Shown: positions 15,680 to 24,472, numbered from the stretch's first letter. The stretch: DNA of 64,000 bases from Prauserella marina (GCF_002240355.1 NZ_CP016353.1:372001-436000), one strand, 5' to 3'. Notes: a model not told the origin generated them from the letters alone. Translations and numbers: made by a program.

Positions 15680-15760
15680 CGAGTCCCGCGTCCGTGCGGG
15701 CGAGTCCCGCACTCAGGCCGTCGACTTCCGCACTCAGGCCGTCGAGATCCGCATCCGGCT
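15680..15760. repeat. 21-bp tandem repeat array at a convergent gene junction
   Basis: Four units with a strict 21-bp period start at 15680, 15701, 15722 and 15743 (the last shortened). The approximate unit is CGAGTCCCGCACTCAGGCCGT. The array lies between the SH3 terminator and the glcF stop. A matching 21-bp array occurs at 42667-42752, also between convergent genes. Confidence 0.8.
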
Positions 15761-15787
15761 ACCACCGCCCTTTGACCATGAGTGCCC

Positions 15788-17065
15788 TCAGCGGATGTCG
15801 CGTCCCTCGATGGAGGCCGCGAGGAGTTGTACCGGGTGCAACATCGGTATCTCGTCACCGAGGTACCGGCGGATCTGCAACAGGCAGCCGGGGTTGGCCG
15901 TGACAAGCAGATCCGGCTTCACGGCACGGATGTTGCCTGCTTTGCGCTCACCGAGTTCGGCCGCCGGTTCCGGCTGCACCATGTTGTAGATCCCCGCCGA
16001 GCCGCAGCACAGTTCGGCTTCCGGCAGGTCGACGAGGTCGACACCGGGGATGGTGCGCAACACCTTTCGTGGCGCCTGCCTCACTCCTTGCGCGTGGCCG
16101 AGGTGGCACGCGTCGTGGTAGGCGACCTTCGCCGTGATCGGATGTCGTTCGGCCACGGGCGAAAGGTCGGCGAGCACTTCGCTGATGTCCTTGACCTTCG
16201 CGGAGAACGCGGCGGCTCGCCGCGCCCATTCGGGATCGTCGGCCAGCAACGCGCCGTATTCCTTCATCGACGAACCGCAGCCGGCCACGTTGACGACGAT
16301 GTCGTCGACGGGCAGTTTCTCGAACGTCGCGATGGTGTCCTTCGCGCGGGCCGTCGCGTGATCCGCCCTGCCCGCGTGCAGGCCGAGTGCCCCGCAGCAG
16401 CCCTGTTCCCTCGGCGTCAGCACTTCGCAGCCCTCCGCGGCGAGCACCCGCTGGGTCGCCACGTTGACGTCGTGGAAGAACACGTCCTGCACACAGCCGG
16501 AGAGCAACGCGACCCTGCGCCTCACCGGTGTCCTCGCCCGAACCCTGCGCGGCAGTTTCGCGAACGCCGAGCGCAACCGCACCGGTGGCAGCAGCGCCTG
16601 CGCGGCGGCGAGCCTGGGCGGCAGCACCTTCTCCGCGACCTTGCTCAGTCCGAGTTTCTGGTATGCGAGACCGAGAATGGCAGCGGCCCTGAGCCGCCGC
16701 CGGTAGGGGAACAACGCGAAGATGCCGTCCCTGAACAGTTTGTCCGATCGCTGCCGGGGCACGTTGCGCTCGATCTGCGGCCTCGTCGCCTCAAGCAACC
16801 TGTCGTACTGGACCCCGGAAGGACACGAGGTCACGCACGCCATGCAGCCGAGGCAGGCGTCGATGTGCTCGGTGAACGCGCCTTCGAGTTCGATCTCACC
16901 CCGTTCGGCGAGATCCATCAGGTAGATCCGGCCGCGGGGCGAGTCCATTTCCTCGCCCCACAACTGGTAGGTCGGGCAGGTGGGCAGGCAGAACCCGCAG
17001 TGAACACAATCGTCGAGCAGCTCACGTTCCGGAGGGTGGGTAGCGTCGAAACTCGACTCGGTCAC
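15788..17065 (-). CDS. glcF: glycolate oxidase iron-sulfur subunit-like (Fe-S)-binding protein
   Basis: A 425-aa subunit of a GlcDEF-type glycolate (2-hydroxyacid) oxidase, carrying electrons from the flavin subunit. Two 4Fe-4S motifs are at the N-terminus: CVHCGFCLPTCP at about residue 20 and CLGCMACVTSCPSG at about residue 70. Two CCG-type domains follow, EQGCCGALGLHAG and AELCCGSAGIYN, each with an upstream Cys (SGCVQDVFF; DACHLGHAQG). GTG 17065 overlaps the glcE stop (GTGA), so translation is coupled. The open frame extends another 375 bp upstream antisense-like inside glcE and was rejected. Confidence 0.9.
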   Translation of the reverse strand: MTESSFDATHPPERELLDDCVHCGFCLPTCPTYQLWGEEMDSPRGRIYLMDLAERGEIELEGAFTEHIDACLGCMACVTSCPSGVQYDRLLEATRPQIERNVPRQRSDKLFRDGIFALFPYRRRLRAAAILGLAYQKLGLSKVAEKVLPPRLAAAQALLPPVRLRSAFAKLPRRVRARTPVRRRVALLSGCVQDVFFHDVNVATQRVLAAEGCEVLTPREQGCCGALGLHAGRADHATARAKDTIATFEKLPVDDIVVNVAGCGSSMKEYGALLADDPEWARRAAAFSAKVKDISEVLADLSPVAERHPITAKVAYHDACHLGHAQGVRQAPRKVLRTIPGVDLVDLPEAELCCGSAGIYNMVQPEPAAELGERKAGNIRAVKPDLLVTANPGCLLQIRRYLGDEIPMLHPVQLLAASIEGRDIR

Positions 17066-18198
17066 GAGGTCGCCTCCTCGGTGAACTCGGGTGCTGACTG
17101 TTCGTCGGTGAACCAGTTGTCGAAGCGCCCACGGCACAACCTGCCGCCTGGATCCAGTGCCGCTCGCAAATCCCGCAGTGTTCTCAATGCGGAGGGCCGC
17201 TGGCCCCACGCTCGGCCCGGCGAGCGAGAGCGCCGTCTCGTGACCGACGTGCCGCCAACGGCGGTGACGGCGTCGTGCACCGCCCCGACGGCCTCTGGCG
17301 GCACCGCCGTGGTTCCGATGCCGGTGCCGAGCCCAGCGACAGCGGTGCCTCCCGAAGCGGCGAGAATTCCTGGCAGTCTGCTCGGCCTGCACCCGATCCG
17401 CACGACCGCCTCGTCGACGAGGGCGGCGTGCCGCTTCCACGCCGCCAAAGCCTCTTGCTCAGGCAGCACCGAACCGCCGAGCAGTTCGGCGAGCCTGCCC
17501 GCTCTCGTCTCGCACCCCGCCTCGGTGCCCTCGACCCTGGTCAGCAAGATCCCTTCGGCCCATTCGAGAGCCACCGGTTCGAACGCGCTCGCCAGTACCG
17601 TCCTCGCGTGCTCGGCGGCCGTGTTCAGCCCGCAGTCGAGTCGCACCGTCGCAGTGGCCGCAGCCACCGGGTGCAGCCGCAGCACGATCTCGGCGAGCAG
17701 TCCGAAGCATCCGTAGGAACCGTGCAGCAGCTTCGCGAGGTCGTAACCGGCCACGTTCTTGATGACATGACCACCGGTTCGCGCCACGGTGCCGTCGGCG
17801 AGCACCACCGTCGCACCGATCACGAGATCGCGCATCGAACCGTGCGCGAGCGCGAGCGGCCCCGAATCGGCCGTGGCGACAAGCCCGCCGACCGTCGCGC
17901 CGCTTGCCACCCTCGCCGGGTCGAACGCGACCCGCTGGCCCTGTTCGGCCAGCTCGGCCTGTAGCTCAAGCAGCGGGGTTCCCGCACGCACCGCGACGGT
18001 CATGTCGGCGGGGTTGTAGGCGAGTACGCCGGTGAGCTTGCCGGTGTCGAGCACGATGTCGGCTGGTTCCTGTGCGCCTGCCCAGCTCGTGGCCGTTCCC
18101 GCGCCCCTGACCTCGACCGTGCCGGTGGTGTCGGCGAGCGCTTCGCGCGCGGTTCGCAGGTCGGTCGGTGCGACCGTCATCGCCTCCGTGCCCGTCAT
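17062..18198 (-). CDS. glcE: glycolate oxidase FAD-binding subunit GlcE-like
   Basis: A 378-aa PCMH-type FAD-binding protein, middle gene of glcDEF. The FAD-binding half shows VEVRGAGTATSWAG, TVAVRAGTPLLELQAEL, FDPARVASGATVGGLVATADSGPLALAHGS and GGHVIKNVAGYDLAKLLHGSYG, diagnostic of GlcE. The last 60 residues are basic and look poorly conserved but keep the terminal PGGRLCRGRFDNWF. It overlaps glcF by 4 bp and the glcD stop by 4 bp, so the three genes form one operon. It would form the GlcD-E-F complex that oxidises glycolate to glyoxylate. Confidence 0.9.
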   Translation of the reverse strand: MTGTEAMTVAPTDLRTAREALADTTGTVEVRGAGTATSWAGAQEPADIVLDTGKLTGVLAYNPADMTVAVRAGTPLLELQAELAEQGQRVAFDPARVASGATVGGLVATADSGPLALAHGSMRDLVIGATVVLADGTVARTGGHVIKNVAGYDLAKLLHGSYGCFGLLAEIVLRLHPVAAATATVRLDCGLNTAAEHARTVLASAFEPVALEWAEGILLTRVEGTEAGCETRAGRLAELLGGSVLPEQEALAAWKRHAALVDEAVVRIGCRPSRLPGILAASGGTAVAGLGTGIGTTAVPPEAVGAVHDAVTAVGGTSVTRRRSRSPGRAWGQRPSALRTLRDLRAALDPGGRLCRGRFDNWFTDEQSAPEFTEEATS

Positions 18199-19646
18199 AG
18201 CCGCTCGATCACTCCAGCCTCCTCAAGAGGGTGTGGCCGGTAGCGGCCCGGTTTCTCGCCGCACAGCCGTGGGGTCGGCAGCAGCTTTCCGGGGTTGCTC
18301 AGCTTGTCGGCGTCGAACCCGGCCCGCACCCGATCCATCACGGCGAGGTCGTCCTCGCCGAACATGCGCGGCATCGAGCACGCCTTGTCGGTGCCGATCC
18401 CGTGCTCGCCGGACAGTGATCCGCCCAGTTCGACGCACAGTTCGGTGATGTCCTTGGAAAGGTTCTCCGCCCGTTCCGATTCCCCAGCGTCGGCGTCGAA
18501 AAGCACGAGCGGGTGAAGGTTGCCGTCACCGGCGTGGAAGACGTTGGCGACCCGGAGTCCCGCCGCGTTGCCCATGGCCTCGATGCGCCCGAGTACTTCG
18601 GCGAGTCTCGTTCGCGGCACGACCCCGTCCTGCACGATGTAGTCGGGGCTGATGCGGCCGACCGCCGCGAAGGCGGCTTTGCGCCCCTGCCAGATTTTCG
18701 CCCGCTCGCCCGCGTCCTTCGCGATGTGCAGCCTGGTGCAGCCGTGCCGGTCGCAAATGGCCTTGACCTGCTCGAACTGGTTGCCGCATTCGGCGGCGGG
18801 GCCGTCGAGTTCGACGACGAGCGCGGCGGGCGTCGTCAGCGTGTATCCGGCGCCGACCGCTTTCTCCGCGGCCTCGATGGCGAGGTTGTCCATCATCTCG
18901 ACGGCGGCCGGAACGATACCCGCCGCGATGATGTCGCTGACTACTTCGCCGGCTGCCGTCACCGAAGGGAAGTCGGCGAGCAGGGTCCGGACGGTTTCCG
19001 GGACCGTGAGCAGCCGGACGGTGATGTCGCAGGCGATGCCGAGTGTGCCTTCCGAGCCGATGAAAACGCCCCGCAGATCGGGACCGAGTTGTTCACCCGT
19101 GTCGCCACCGAGCGTCACGACCTCGCCGTCGGGGAGTACGACGGTCATGGAGAGCACGTGGTTGGTCGTGAAGCCGTACTTCAGGCAATGTGCGCCTCCC
19201 GAGTTCTCGGCGACGTTGCCGCCGATGGTGCACACCTGCTGGCTCGAAGGGTCAGGCGCGTAGTAAAGGCCGTACTGTGCGGTCGCTTTGGTGATGTCGA
19301 GGTTCGTGACACCCGGTTGGACGACCGCTATGCGGTCGACGGGATCGACCTCGACCACCTCGCGCAACCGCTGTAGGGAGATCACGACTCCGTCAGCGAC
19401 GGGCAGCGCTCCACCGGAAAGGCCGGTGCCTGCGCCCCTTGCCACGAAAGGGATGCCGTAGCGGTGGCACACCGTGACGGCGGCGGCGACGCTCGCGGTG
19501 TCGAGCGGCAACAAGACGAGCGAGGGAACCTGTTTGAAGCCGGTAAGCCCGTCGCATTCGTAACTGCGCAATCGCACGGGGTCGGAGACCACGTTGGCAG
19601 CCCCGACCGCGGAGGAAAACGCGTGCAGCACCTCCGCGTCGAGCAT
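18195..19646 (-). CDS. glcD: glycolate oxidase subunit GlcD-like (FAD-linked oxidase)
   Basis: A 483-aa catalytic flavoprotein of the GlcD/D-lactate dehydrogenase family. It has the PCMH FAD domain (PFVARGAGTGLSGGALP, YAPDPSSQQVCTIGGNVAENSGG, FIGSEGTLGI) and the C-terminal substrate domain with VFHAGDGNLHPLVLFD and SLSGEHGIGTDKA, the latter holding the catalytic His. It is first in the glcDEF operon. The start ATG at 19646 (MLDAEVLHAFSSAVG) fits the family. The 235-bp upstream gap to divergent Ku contains an imperfect inverted repeat (TACCGGTTTGAGGAAACGGTA split as ACCGGTTT and AAACGGT around 19688), a weak operator candidate. Confidence 0.92.
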   Translation of the reverse strand: MLDAEVLHAFSSAVGAANVVSDPVRLRSYECDGLTGFKQVPSLVLLPLDTASVAAAVTVCHRYGIPFVARGAGTGLSGGALPVADGVVISLQRLREVVEVDPVDRIAVVQPGVTNLDITKATAQYGLYYAPDPSSQQVCTIGGNVAENSGGAHCLKYGFTTNHVLSMTVVLPDGEVVTLGGDTGEQLGPDLRGVFIGSEGTLGIACDITVRLLTVPETVRTLLADFPSVTAAGEVVSDIIAAGIVPAAVEMMDNLAIEAAEKAVGAGYTLTTPAALVVELDGPAAECGNQFEQVKAICDRHGCTRLHIAKDAGERAKIWQGRKAAFAAVGRISPDYIVQDGVVPRTRLAEVLGRIEAMGNAAGLRVANVFHAGDGNLHPLVLFDADAGESERAENLSKDITELCVELGGSLSGEHGIGTDKACSMPRMFGEDDLAVMDRVRAGFDADKLSNPGKLLPTPRLCGEKPGRYRPHPLEEAGVIERL

Positions 19647-19881
19647 TTTCGCCCACCTCGCCAGCTTTCGCCTTTCGGAACCGAATTACCGGTTTGAGGA
19701 AACGGTACATCTGTCCGGTAGGAGCTAGTCAAGACTTTTCCCCCTCGTCGTGACTGGGGCAAACCGGCGGCCGAAAGGGCGCGGCGAAGAGCCCGATCGG
19801 CGCAGCGTGGCCGCGAGCAGAGGCAAAACGATGCGTCCAGGCCCCCGCGCCAGAGCGCTGAGCCGAGTAACGTTGCAGCGT

Positions 19882-20730
19882 ATGCGGGTTATGTGGAAGG
19901 GCGCGGTGTCTTTCGGGCTCGTGACGATCCCGATCCACCTTTACACCGCCACCGAGAACAAGAACGTCACGCTGCGGCAGGTGCACGAGGCCGACGGCGG
20001 GCGCATCCAATACAAGCGGTTCTGCACCGTCGACGGCGAGGAAGTGCCCTACGCCGACATCGCGAAGGGCTACGAACTGTCCGACGGCGGCATGGTCGTG
20101 CTCACCGACGGCGATCTCGCCGATCTGCCGCTTTCCACTTCGCGCACCATCGACGTGCACGAGTTCGTCCCACTCGAAGCCATCGATCCGCTCTACTACG
20201 ACAAGAGCTACTACCTCGAACCGCAGAAGCTCGCCGTCAAGCCGTACGTGCTGTTGCGCGACGCGTTGCAGAAGTCGGGTCAGGTCGCCATCGCGAAGGT
20301 GGCGATCAGGCAGCGGGAGGCGCTGGCCGTGATCCGCGTCGTCTCCGACGTCATGGTGCTCACCACGATGTTGTGGCCTGACGAGGTGCGCGATCCCGAG
20401 TTTCCCTTCCTGGAACAGGAAACACCCGAGGTGCGGTCGCAGGAGATGGCAATGGCCGCTTCCTTGATCGACTCGCTGTCCGACACCGTGTTCGAGCCGG
20501 ACAAATACCACGACAGCTACCGGGAAGCGCTCACCAAGCTGATCGAGGCGAAGATCGCGGGAGACGAGCTGGCCAAACCGAAGGCGGCGACGGCGGAAAC
20601 CGAGGTCACCGATTTGATGGCCGCGCTCGAAGCCAGCGTGTCCGCCGCGAAGAAGTCGCGGCAGCCGGGGTCCGCGAAGAAGAGCCCCGCGAAGAAGGCG
20701 GCAAAGACGAAGACCGAGGGCTCGCCATAG
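19882..20730 (+). CDS. ku: non-homologous end-joining protein Ku
   Basis: A 282-aa bacterial Ku that binds double-strand DNA ends and recruits ligase D. Core signatures are MWKGAVSFGLVTIPIHLYTAT at the N-terminus (given here in part), RQVHEADGGRIQYKRFC, EVPYADIAKGYE, and FEPDKYHDSYREALTKLIEAK before the tail. The C-terminus is Lys/Ala-rich (KKSPAKKAAKTKT), typical of actinobacterial Ku and involved in DNA binding and ligase contact. ATG 19882 (MRVMWKG) is preferred; an upstream open extension is Arg-rich and unlike the family. No ligD is adjacent in the window. Confidence 0.95.
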   Translation: MRVMWKGAVSFGLVTIPIHLYTATENKNVTLRQVHEADGGRIQYKRFCTVDGEEVPYADIAKGYELSDGGMVVLTDGDLADLPLSTSRTIDVHEFVPLEAIDPLYYDKSYYLEPQKLAVKPYVLLRDALQKSGQVAIAKVAIRQREALAVIRVVSDVMVLTTMLWPDEVRDPEFPFLEQETPEVRSQEMAMAASLIDSLSDTVFEPDKYHDSYREALTKLIEAKIAGDELAKPKAATAETEVTDLMAALEASVSAAKKSRQPGSAKKSPAKKAAKTKTEGSP

Positions 20731-20779
20731 CCCGGCGTGGCACCCCGACGCTGTCCCATGCCGGTGGTACCAAAGGGGC

Positions 20780-20992
20780 ATGACCTGCGTGAGCTGCGAG
20801 ACCGGCCTCGACCACTGTCACGGCACGCTCGTGCGGCACGAGGACGGCGCCGCCGACTGCACCGATCACGGGTGCACCGACCTGGAAGTGCTGCGCCACG
20901 ACCTCGTCATCGAGTGCGAGGACGTCGAAGGCGGCTGTGGTTGTGCCGAGCCTGCCGAAGTTGGTTACGCCGAATTCCGGCTCGCTTCCTGA
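20780..20992 (+). CDS. small Cys-rich protein, unknown function
   Basis: A 70-aa acidic protein with seven Cys residues: CVSCETGLDHCHGTLVRH at the N-terminus, DCTDHGC in the middle and GGCGCAEP near the end. CxxC and CxH spacing suggests a zinc site. Similar short proteins beginning with a CxxC and DHCHGTL element are familiar from Pseudonocardiaceae, without assigned function. AAAGGGG lies immediately upstream of the ATG. It follows ku by 49 bp in the same direction and could be cotranscribed with it. Family recognised by pattern only. Confidence 0.7.
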   Translation: MTCVSCETGLDHCHGTLVRHEDGAADCTDHGCTDLEVLRHDLVIECEDVEGGCGCAEPAEVGYAEFRLAS

Positions 20993-20994
20993 AG

Positions 20995-22320
20995 CTAGGC
21001 GAACCAGCCGAACCAGGTGAAGCGGAGCCCGAAGTTGTCCAGCGTCGCGGGCAGGGTTTCCCTCCGGTTCAGCGAGCGGGGTGCGAGCAGTCGGTATTCC
21101 GCGCGTCGCAACAGTTCCGCGAGCACCGTGCTGGTGACCAGAAGGACGAGATTCTCGCCGGGGCACCCCGCGGGCCCCGCGCTGAACGGTACGAGCGCGG
21201 GATAATCCTCGATCCGTCCGTCGAGCCACGCCTCAGGCTCGAATGAGTCGGCGAACGGCACGGTCTCCGGGTCCCGGTGGAAGTACGGGGTGAACACGAA
21301 GAACGTCGTTCCGGCCCGCCAGACCTCGCTGTCGCCGTTCCACGCCGTCGGCTCCGTGCTCTCCCTCAGCAGAACGGGAGTCGTCGGCCACAGCCTGACC
21401 GTGTCGAGCACGCAGGCGCGCAGGTAGCGGTGGTGTTCGTCGTCGAGGTCGTCCATCGCTTTCGCGGCCTGCCGCTGCCGCGTCGCCAGCAACGCGAGCG
21501 TGCGAAGCGTGCTCATGCCCGCCGCGTCGAAGGCGAACAGCCAGTGCGGAACCTGGCCTGCCGCGGCCACCCCTTCGGGGGCGGGAGTGTCGGCGATACT
21601 CGCCGCGAGGCTCCCGGCTTCGGCACGATCGAGCAGTTCGGTCAGCCGGTGCTGGAAGGCCGAGCGGCGGTTGCGCGCCTTCGGTGAGAGATAAGCCCAG
21701 TTCGCGCGCTTGCGCAGGCTGTCGAGCAGCGCCGTCGTGCTGACGTCGTCGCGGGCGGCATCACCGAAAACGAGCCTGCGCACGACGCGCCACCACATCT
21801 CGTTGAACGCAACCCAGTCGAGGCGCCCCGGATTGTGGGTCAGCAGCCATTCCGTTTCCTCGGCGACGACCGCTGTCACCCTTCCGGCGAGTGAATGCCG
21901 AGGTGAGTCCGATTCGAGAACACGTTCGTTGTAGCGCCGCCGGTCAGCCCGTCGTGGTCCGCCGGTGATGAGCACACCGTGTGGCTGGAAATGATCGAGC
22001 GCAGCGCGTTTCTCGATACTGGCAGGGGTGAACGGCGAAGGGGACCCTTCGAGCACGCGCTCGACATCGCCCGGATCGAGCACGAGTGCGATGTCCCGGC
22101 CTGGAATCCTCAGCCTCAGCGGACCTTTCCCGTATTTCGCGTGCAACGCGCGAAGCAGGCTGATCGCCGGTCGATCCCACTGAAACCGGTCCGCGACCGC
22201 CATCACCCACGGGCGCCGTTTGATGACGCCGGCTGCCAAGGTCGGTGCCACGACCTCGGCGGCCACCCTCGCGGTGTCCATCGTCGTGGCCCGCGTGGTC
22301 CCGGAGGGTGTTTGGGTCAC
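20995..22320 (-). CDS. cytochrome P450 with Asp in place of Glu in the ExxR motif
   Basis: A 441-aa P450. The heme-binding loop is intact (FSAGPAGCPGEN). The I-helix reads FAFDAAGMSTL with the usual acid-free AG(x)xT form. The K-helix motif reads DTVRLWP, so the nearly invariant Glu of ExxR is Asp; the codon is GAC. PERF-like elements (FHRDPETVPFADSFEPEAW) are normal. The start is GTG 22320, six bases after the stop of a 68-aa gene on the same strand, so the two form an operon. Neither substrate nor redox partner is apparent. Some actinomycete P450s (for example CYP157 members) also break ExxR; direct membership is not claimed. Confidence 0.88.
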   Translation of the reverse strand: MTQTPSGTTRATTMDTARVAAEVVAPTLAAGVIKRRPWVMAVADRFQWDRPAISLLRALHAKYGKGPLRLRIPGRDIALVLDPGDVERVLEGSPSPFTPASIEKRAALDHFQPHGVLITGGPRRADRRRYNERVLESDSPRHSLAGRVTAVVAEETEWLLTHNPGRLDWVAFNEMWWRVVRRLVFGDAARDDVSTTALLDSLRKRANWAYLSPKARNRRSAFQHRLTELLDRAEAGSLAASIADTPAPEGVAAAGQVPHWLFAFDAAGMSTLRTLALLATRQRQAAKAMDDLDDEHHRYLRACVLDTVRLWPTTPVLLRESTEPTAWNGDSEVWRAGTTFFVFTPYFHRDPETVPFADSFEPEAWLDGRIEDYPALVPFSAGPAGCPGENLVLLVTSTVLAELLRRAEYRLLAPRSLNRRETLPATLDNFGLRFTWFGWFA

Positions 22321-22326
22321 GGTCCG

Positions 22327-22533
22327 TCACTGGCTCCGCTGGGCAGGAATGCCCCGGCCCTCTTCGGGAGAAAGGCCGAGAGCTTCGAGCAGATCGGCGC
22401 AGTCCTGTGCGTCCTGCGCTGACGAAGCCACCGCCCGCACGGCTCGCTTTCGCTGCTCGGGAGTCGGTTCCTCGGTGTAGGGCACGACCGGTTTGGGACT
22501 GTGGCCCGAAGCGGTCGGACTGTGAACGTTCAC
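22327..22533 (-). CDS. small conserved actinobacterial protein upstream of the P450
   Basis: A 68-aa protein with the core PEQRKRAVRAVASSAQDAQDC followed by ADLLEALGLSPEEG. This RRAVR-VAS-DAxDCxxLLxxLGL pattern recurs in short hypothetical proteins of actinomycetes; no function is known to me. The start is GTG 22533, inside a perfect palindrome GTGAACGTTCAC (22522-22533). The P450 gene follows after 6 nt. Helical, acidic and basic mixed composition with no membrane segment or metal site. Confidence 0.7.
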   Translation of the reverse strand: MNVHSPTASGHSPKPVVPYTEEPTPEQRKRAVRAVASSAQDAQDCADLLEALGLSPEEGRGIPAQRSQ

Positions 22534-22687
22534 GGCTGCTCCAGAGGTCGATGGTCCGGTGGTTGTGCTGTTGGTGTCGCGTGCAGAGAGGCAGTTACCC
22601 GTTCGGTGCGCTCACTACACGTCGGTTTTCGGCAGGGCGAGCCGGGTACCCAAGTCCTTCGACCCAATGTCCTCGAAGGAGGGGAGC

Positions 22688-23158
22688 ATGACCACCAACA
22701 CGTACCTCGCGTTCCTCGGCCTTGGCGTTGTGATGGTGGTATTGGATGGGCAGATCCTTTATCACAGCGGCAAGCGCTATTTGTCCGCTGTGGACGGTGG
22801 GTCCGAGTCGTCGGGCTCGATGGCCAGGCTGGTCGCCGTGTTGTTCCATCTGGTGCTGTTCGGTGTACTCGCGTTGCTCTCCGTGCTCAATTTCAGTTTC
22901 GGAGGCGGAGCACTGCGCGCGGTCGTCGGGAACCTGGGGCTCCTGCTCGTGCTGATCGCCGGTGCGCACGCGGTGACGATGGCGGTCTTCGCGCACGTCC
23001 GCGACGCCAGGATGGCCGAGGAGGGTCTCTCCCGCCCCGCGAACACGGCGTACCCGGCCGGTTCGGCGAAGACAAGTGCGCCGGTTGTGACTCCGGTGCC
23101 GGGTCAGCCTGGCCGCGACCCCCGGATGAGTCCGACGATCGAGGACCGTTCCGGGTGA
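22688..23158 (+). CDS. membrane protein, unknown function
   Basis: A 156-aa protein with three hydrophobic segments: TYLAFLGLGVVMVVLDGQIL, LVAVLFHLVLFGVLALLSVL and VVGNLGLLLVLIAGAHAVTMAVF, then a polar Pro-rich cytoplasmic tail. ATG 22688 follows the strong RBS GGAGGGGAG. Not recognised beyond an actinobacterial small membrane protein. The 3' end overlaps by 55 bp with a convergent gene on the minus strand. Confidence 0.75.
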   Translation: MTTNTYLAFLGLGVVMVVLDGQILYHSGKRYLSAVDGGSESSGSMARLVAVLFHLVLFGVLALLSVLNFSFGGGALRAVVGNLGLLLVLIAGAHAVTMAVFAHVRDARMAEEGLSRPANTAYPAGSAKTSAPVVTPVPGQPGRDPRMSPTIEDRSG

Positions 23159-23526
23159 AGCAGCGCGGGCTTCGGTCCTCGTGGCTCGCGGGAGGCCAGT
23201 TCGTGGCACGCGAGCAGGCGGAGTCCGTACCACTCGTCGGCGGTCCACGCCGCTTCGTCGGAGGGTGGCCGCCACCCTGAGCGAAGGGCTTCCTGCCTCA
23301 GGTCGTAGGCGTGCCCCGCGATCAGTACGAGCCTGCTGGCCGGTACCGCGCGGTCGGTCAGCTCTTCGTCGGTGCGAATGGCGTCATCGACGCCGTGAAG
23401 GTGCTGGGTGAACCGCTGCCGCAGGGCAGGGCGCCCGAGCGCGGGCCAGCCGGATTTCAGCTCTTCGCTCATCCGGCTGAGCCAGCGGCGCGCGGAACGA
23501 TCCGTCGCGGAGTCCAACCAGCCCAC
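23104..23526 (-). CDS. DUF6401-like protein
   Basis: A 140-aa protein starting MGWLDSATDRSARRWLSRMSEEL, then a helical LTDRAVPASRLVLIAGHAYDLRQEALRSGW segment. The SARRWL start and YxxDLxQEAxxxGWxPP pattern match the DUF6401 family, annotated in some genomes as natural-product associated. The C-terminal 50 residues (WYGLRLLACHELASRE and on) extend beyond the usual length of about 110. It overlaps its convergent neighbour by 55 bp. The call rests on remembered family pattern and is moderate. Confidence 0.6.
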   Translation of the reverse strand: MGWLDSATDRSARRWLSRMSEELKSGWPALGRPALRQRFTQHLHGVDDAIRTDEELTDRAVPASRLVLIAGHAYDLRQEALRSGWRPPSDEAAWTADEWYGLRLLACHELASREPRGPKPALLHPERSSIVGLIRGSRPG

Positions 23527-23604
23527 ACCTGATGATGCACACGGCGTGTACGTGATCGCTACCCTGGGCCTCCAACCGGCCTAACGACCGTGTGACCGAA
23601 CGGC

Positions 23605-24465
23605 TCATCTCGACAGGAATTCGAGCAGGTGCCGTGCCGTCGATTCAGGTTGTTCCTCGGGGACGAAGTGGCCGCACGAGGGGACCGCCCTGCCGGTGAC
23701 ATCCGTGGCGTACTCCCGCCAGATCCGCTCACAGGGCAGCGTGCCGAGCAGGCCGCTCTCACCCCACATCGCCAGCACGGGCATGCCCAGCCTCCGGCCA
23801 GCCTCGAAGTCGGCGTCGTCGTGCTCGGCGTCGGCTGGGAACGAGGCCCGGTAGTCGTCGAAGCCCGCTCGCAGCGCGCCAGGTGCGGAGAAGGCGCGCA
23901 CGTACTCGGCGACGGCCTCCGGTTCGAGCGCGTCACGTCGGTGGGTCCAGCGTTCGAAGAAATACCCGAGATAACCGGCGACGTCCTGTCCGGCCAGCCG
24001 TTCGGGAAGGTCGGGTTGCAGGTGGAAAAGCCAATGCCAATAGCCACGGGCGAGTCCACCGTCCATGCGGGCCCACATCTCCCTGGTCGGGATGATGTCG
24101 AGTACCGCGAGCCGGTCGATCTCACCGGGGTTGTCGAGCGCCCAGCGATGACCGACCCTGCCGCCTCTGTCGTGGCCGACGACACTGACGACTGGGAAGC
24201 CCAGCTTTCGGGTCAGTTCGGACACGTCGGCAGCCATCGTGCGTTTGTCGTAGCCGTGACGTGGTTTGTCGCTGAGCCCGTATCCGCGCAGGTCGGGAAC
24301 GATGACGGTGTGCGAGGCCGCGAGCGGCTCCAGCACTTTGCGCCAGCAGTGTCCCGTCTGCGGCCAGCCGTGGAGCAGAACCACGGGCGACCCGTTTCCC
24401 GCGATCCGGTAGTGCATCCGGATCCCGTTCACCAGTTCCATGCCGGTTTCGATGTCCATCCGCAT
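23605..24465 (-). CDS. alpha/beta hydrolase, haloacetate (fluoroacetate) dehalogenase-like
   Basis: A 286-aa alpha/beta hydrolase. The oxyanion region is LLHGWPQTGHCWRKV. The nucleophile elbow VVGHDRGGRVGHRWALDNP carries Asp instead of Ser, as in haloacid and haloalkane dehalogenases and epoxide hydrolases. The downstream acid and base fit SCGHFVPEEQPE. LRGYGLSDKP is the family's substrate-pocket Arg region. The GHDRGGRVGHR signature is closest to fluoroacetate dehalogenases. It diverges from a CGNR regulator across a perfect inverted repeat, suggesting regulated expression. Epoxide hydrolase activity is the main alternative. Confidence 0.82.
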   Translation of the reverse strand: MRMDIETGMELVNGIRMHYRIAGNGSPVVLLHGWPQTGHCWRKVLEPLAASHTVIVPDLRGYGLSDKPRHGYDKRTMAADVSELTRKLGFPVVSVVGHDRGGRVGHRWALDNPGEIDRLAVLDIIPTREMWARMDGGLARGYWHWLFHLQPDLPERLAGQDVAGYLGYFFERWTHRRDALEPEAVAEYVRAFSAPGALRAGFDDYRASFPADAEHDDADFEAGRRLGMPVLAMWGESGLLGTLPCERIWREYATDVTGRAVPSCGHFVPEEQPESTARHLLEFLSR

Positions 24466-24472
24466 CCGGTAA

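Noticed and set aside
15788-17440. Longer form of the glcF frame (550 aa)
   Set aside because: The extra N-terminus is Arg-rich and overlaps glcE; family homology begins at GTG 17065, which overlaps the glcE stop.
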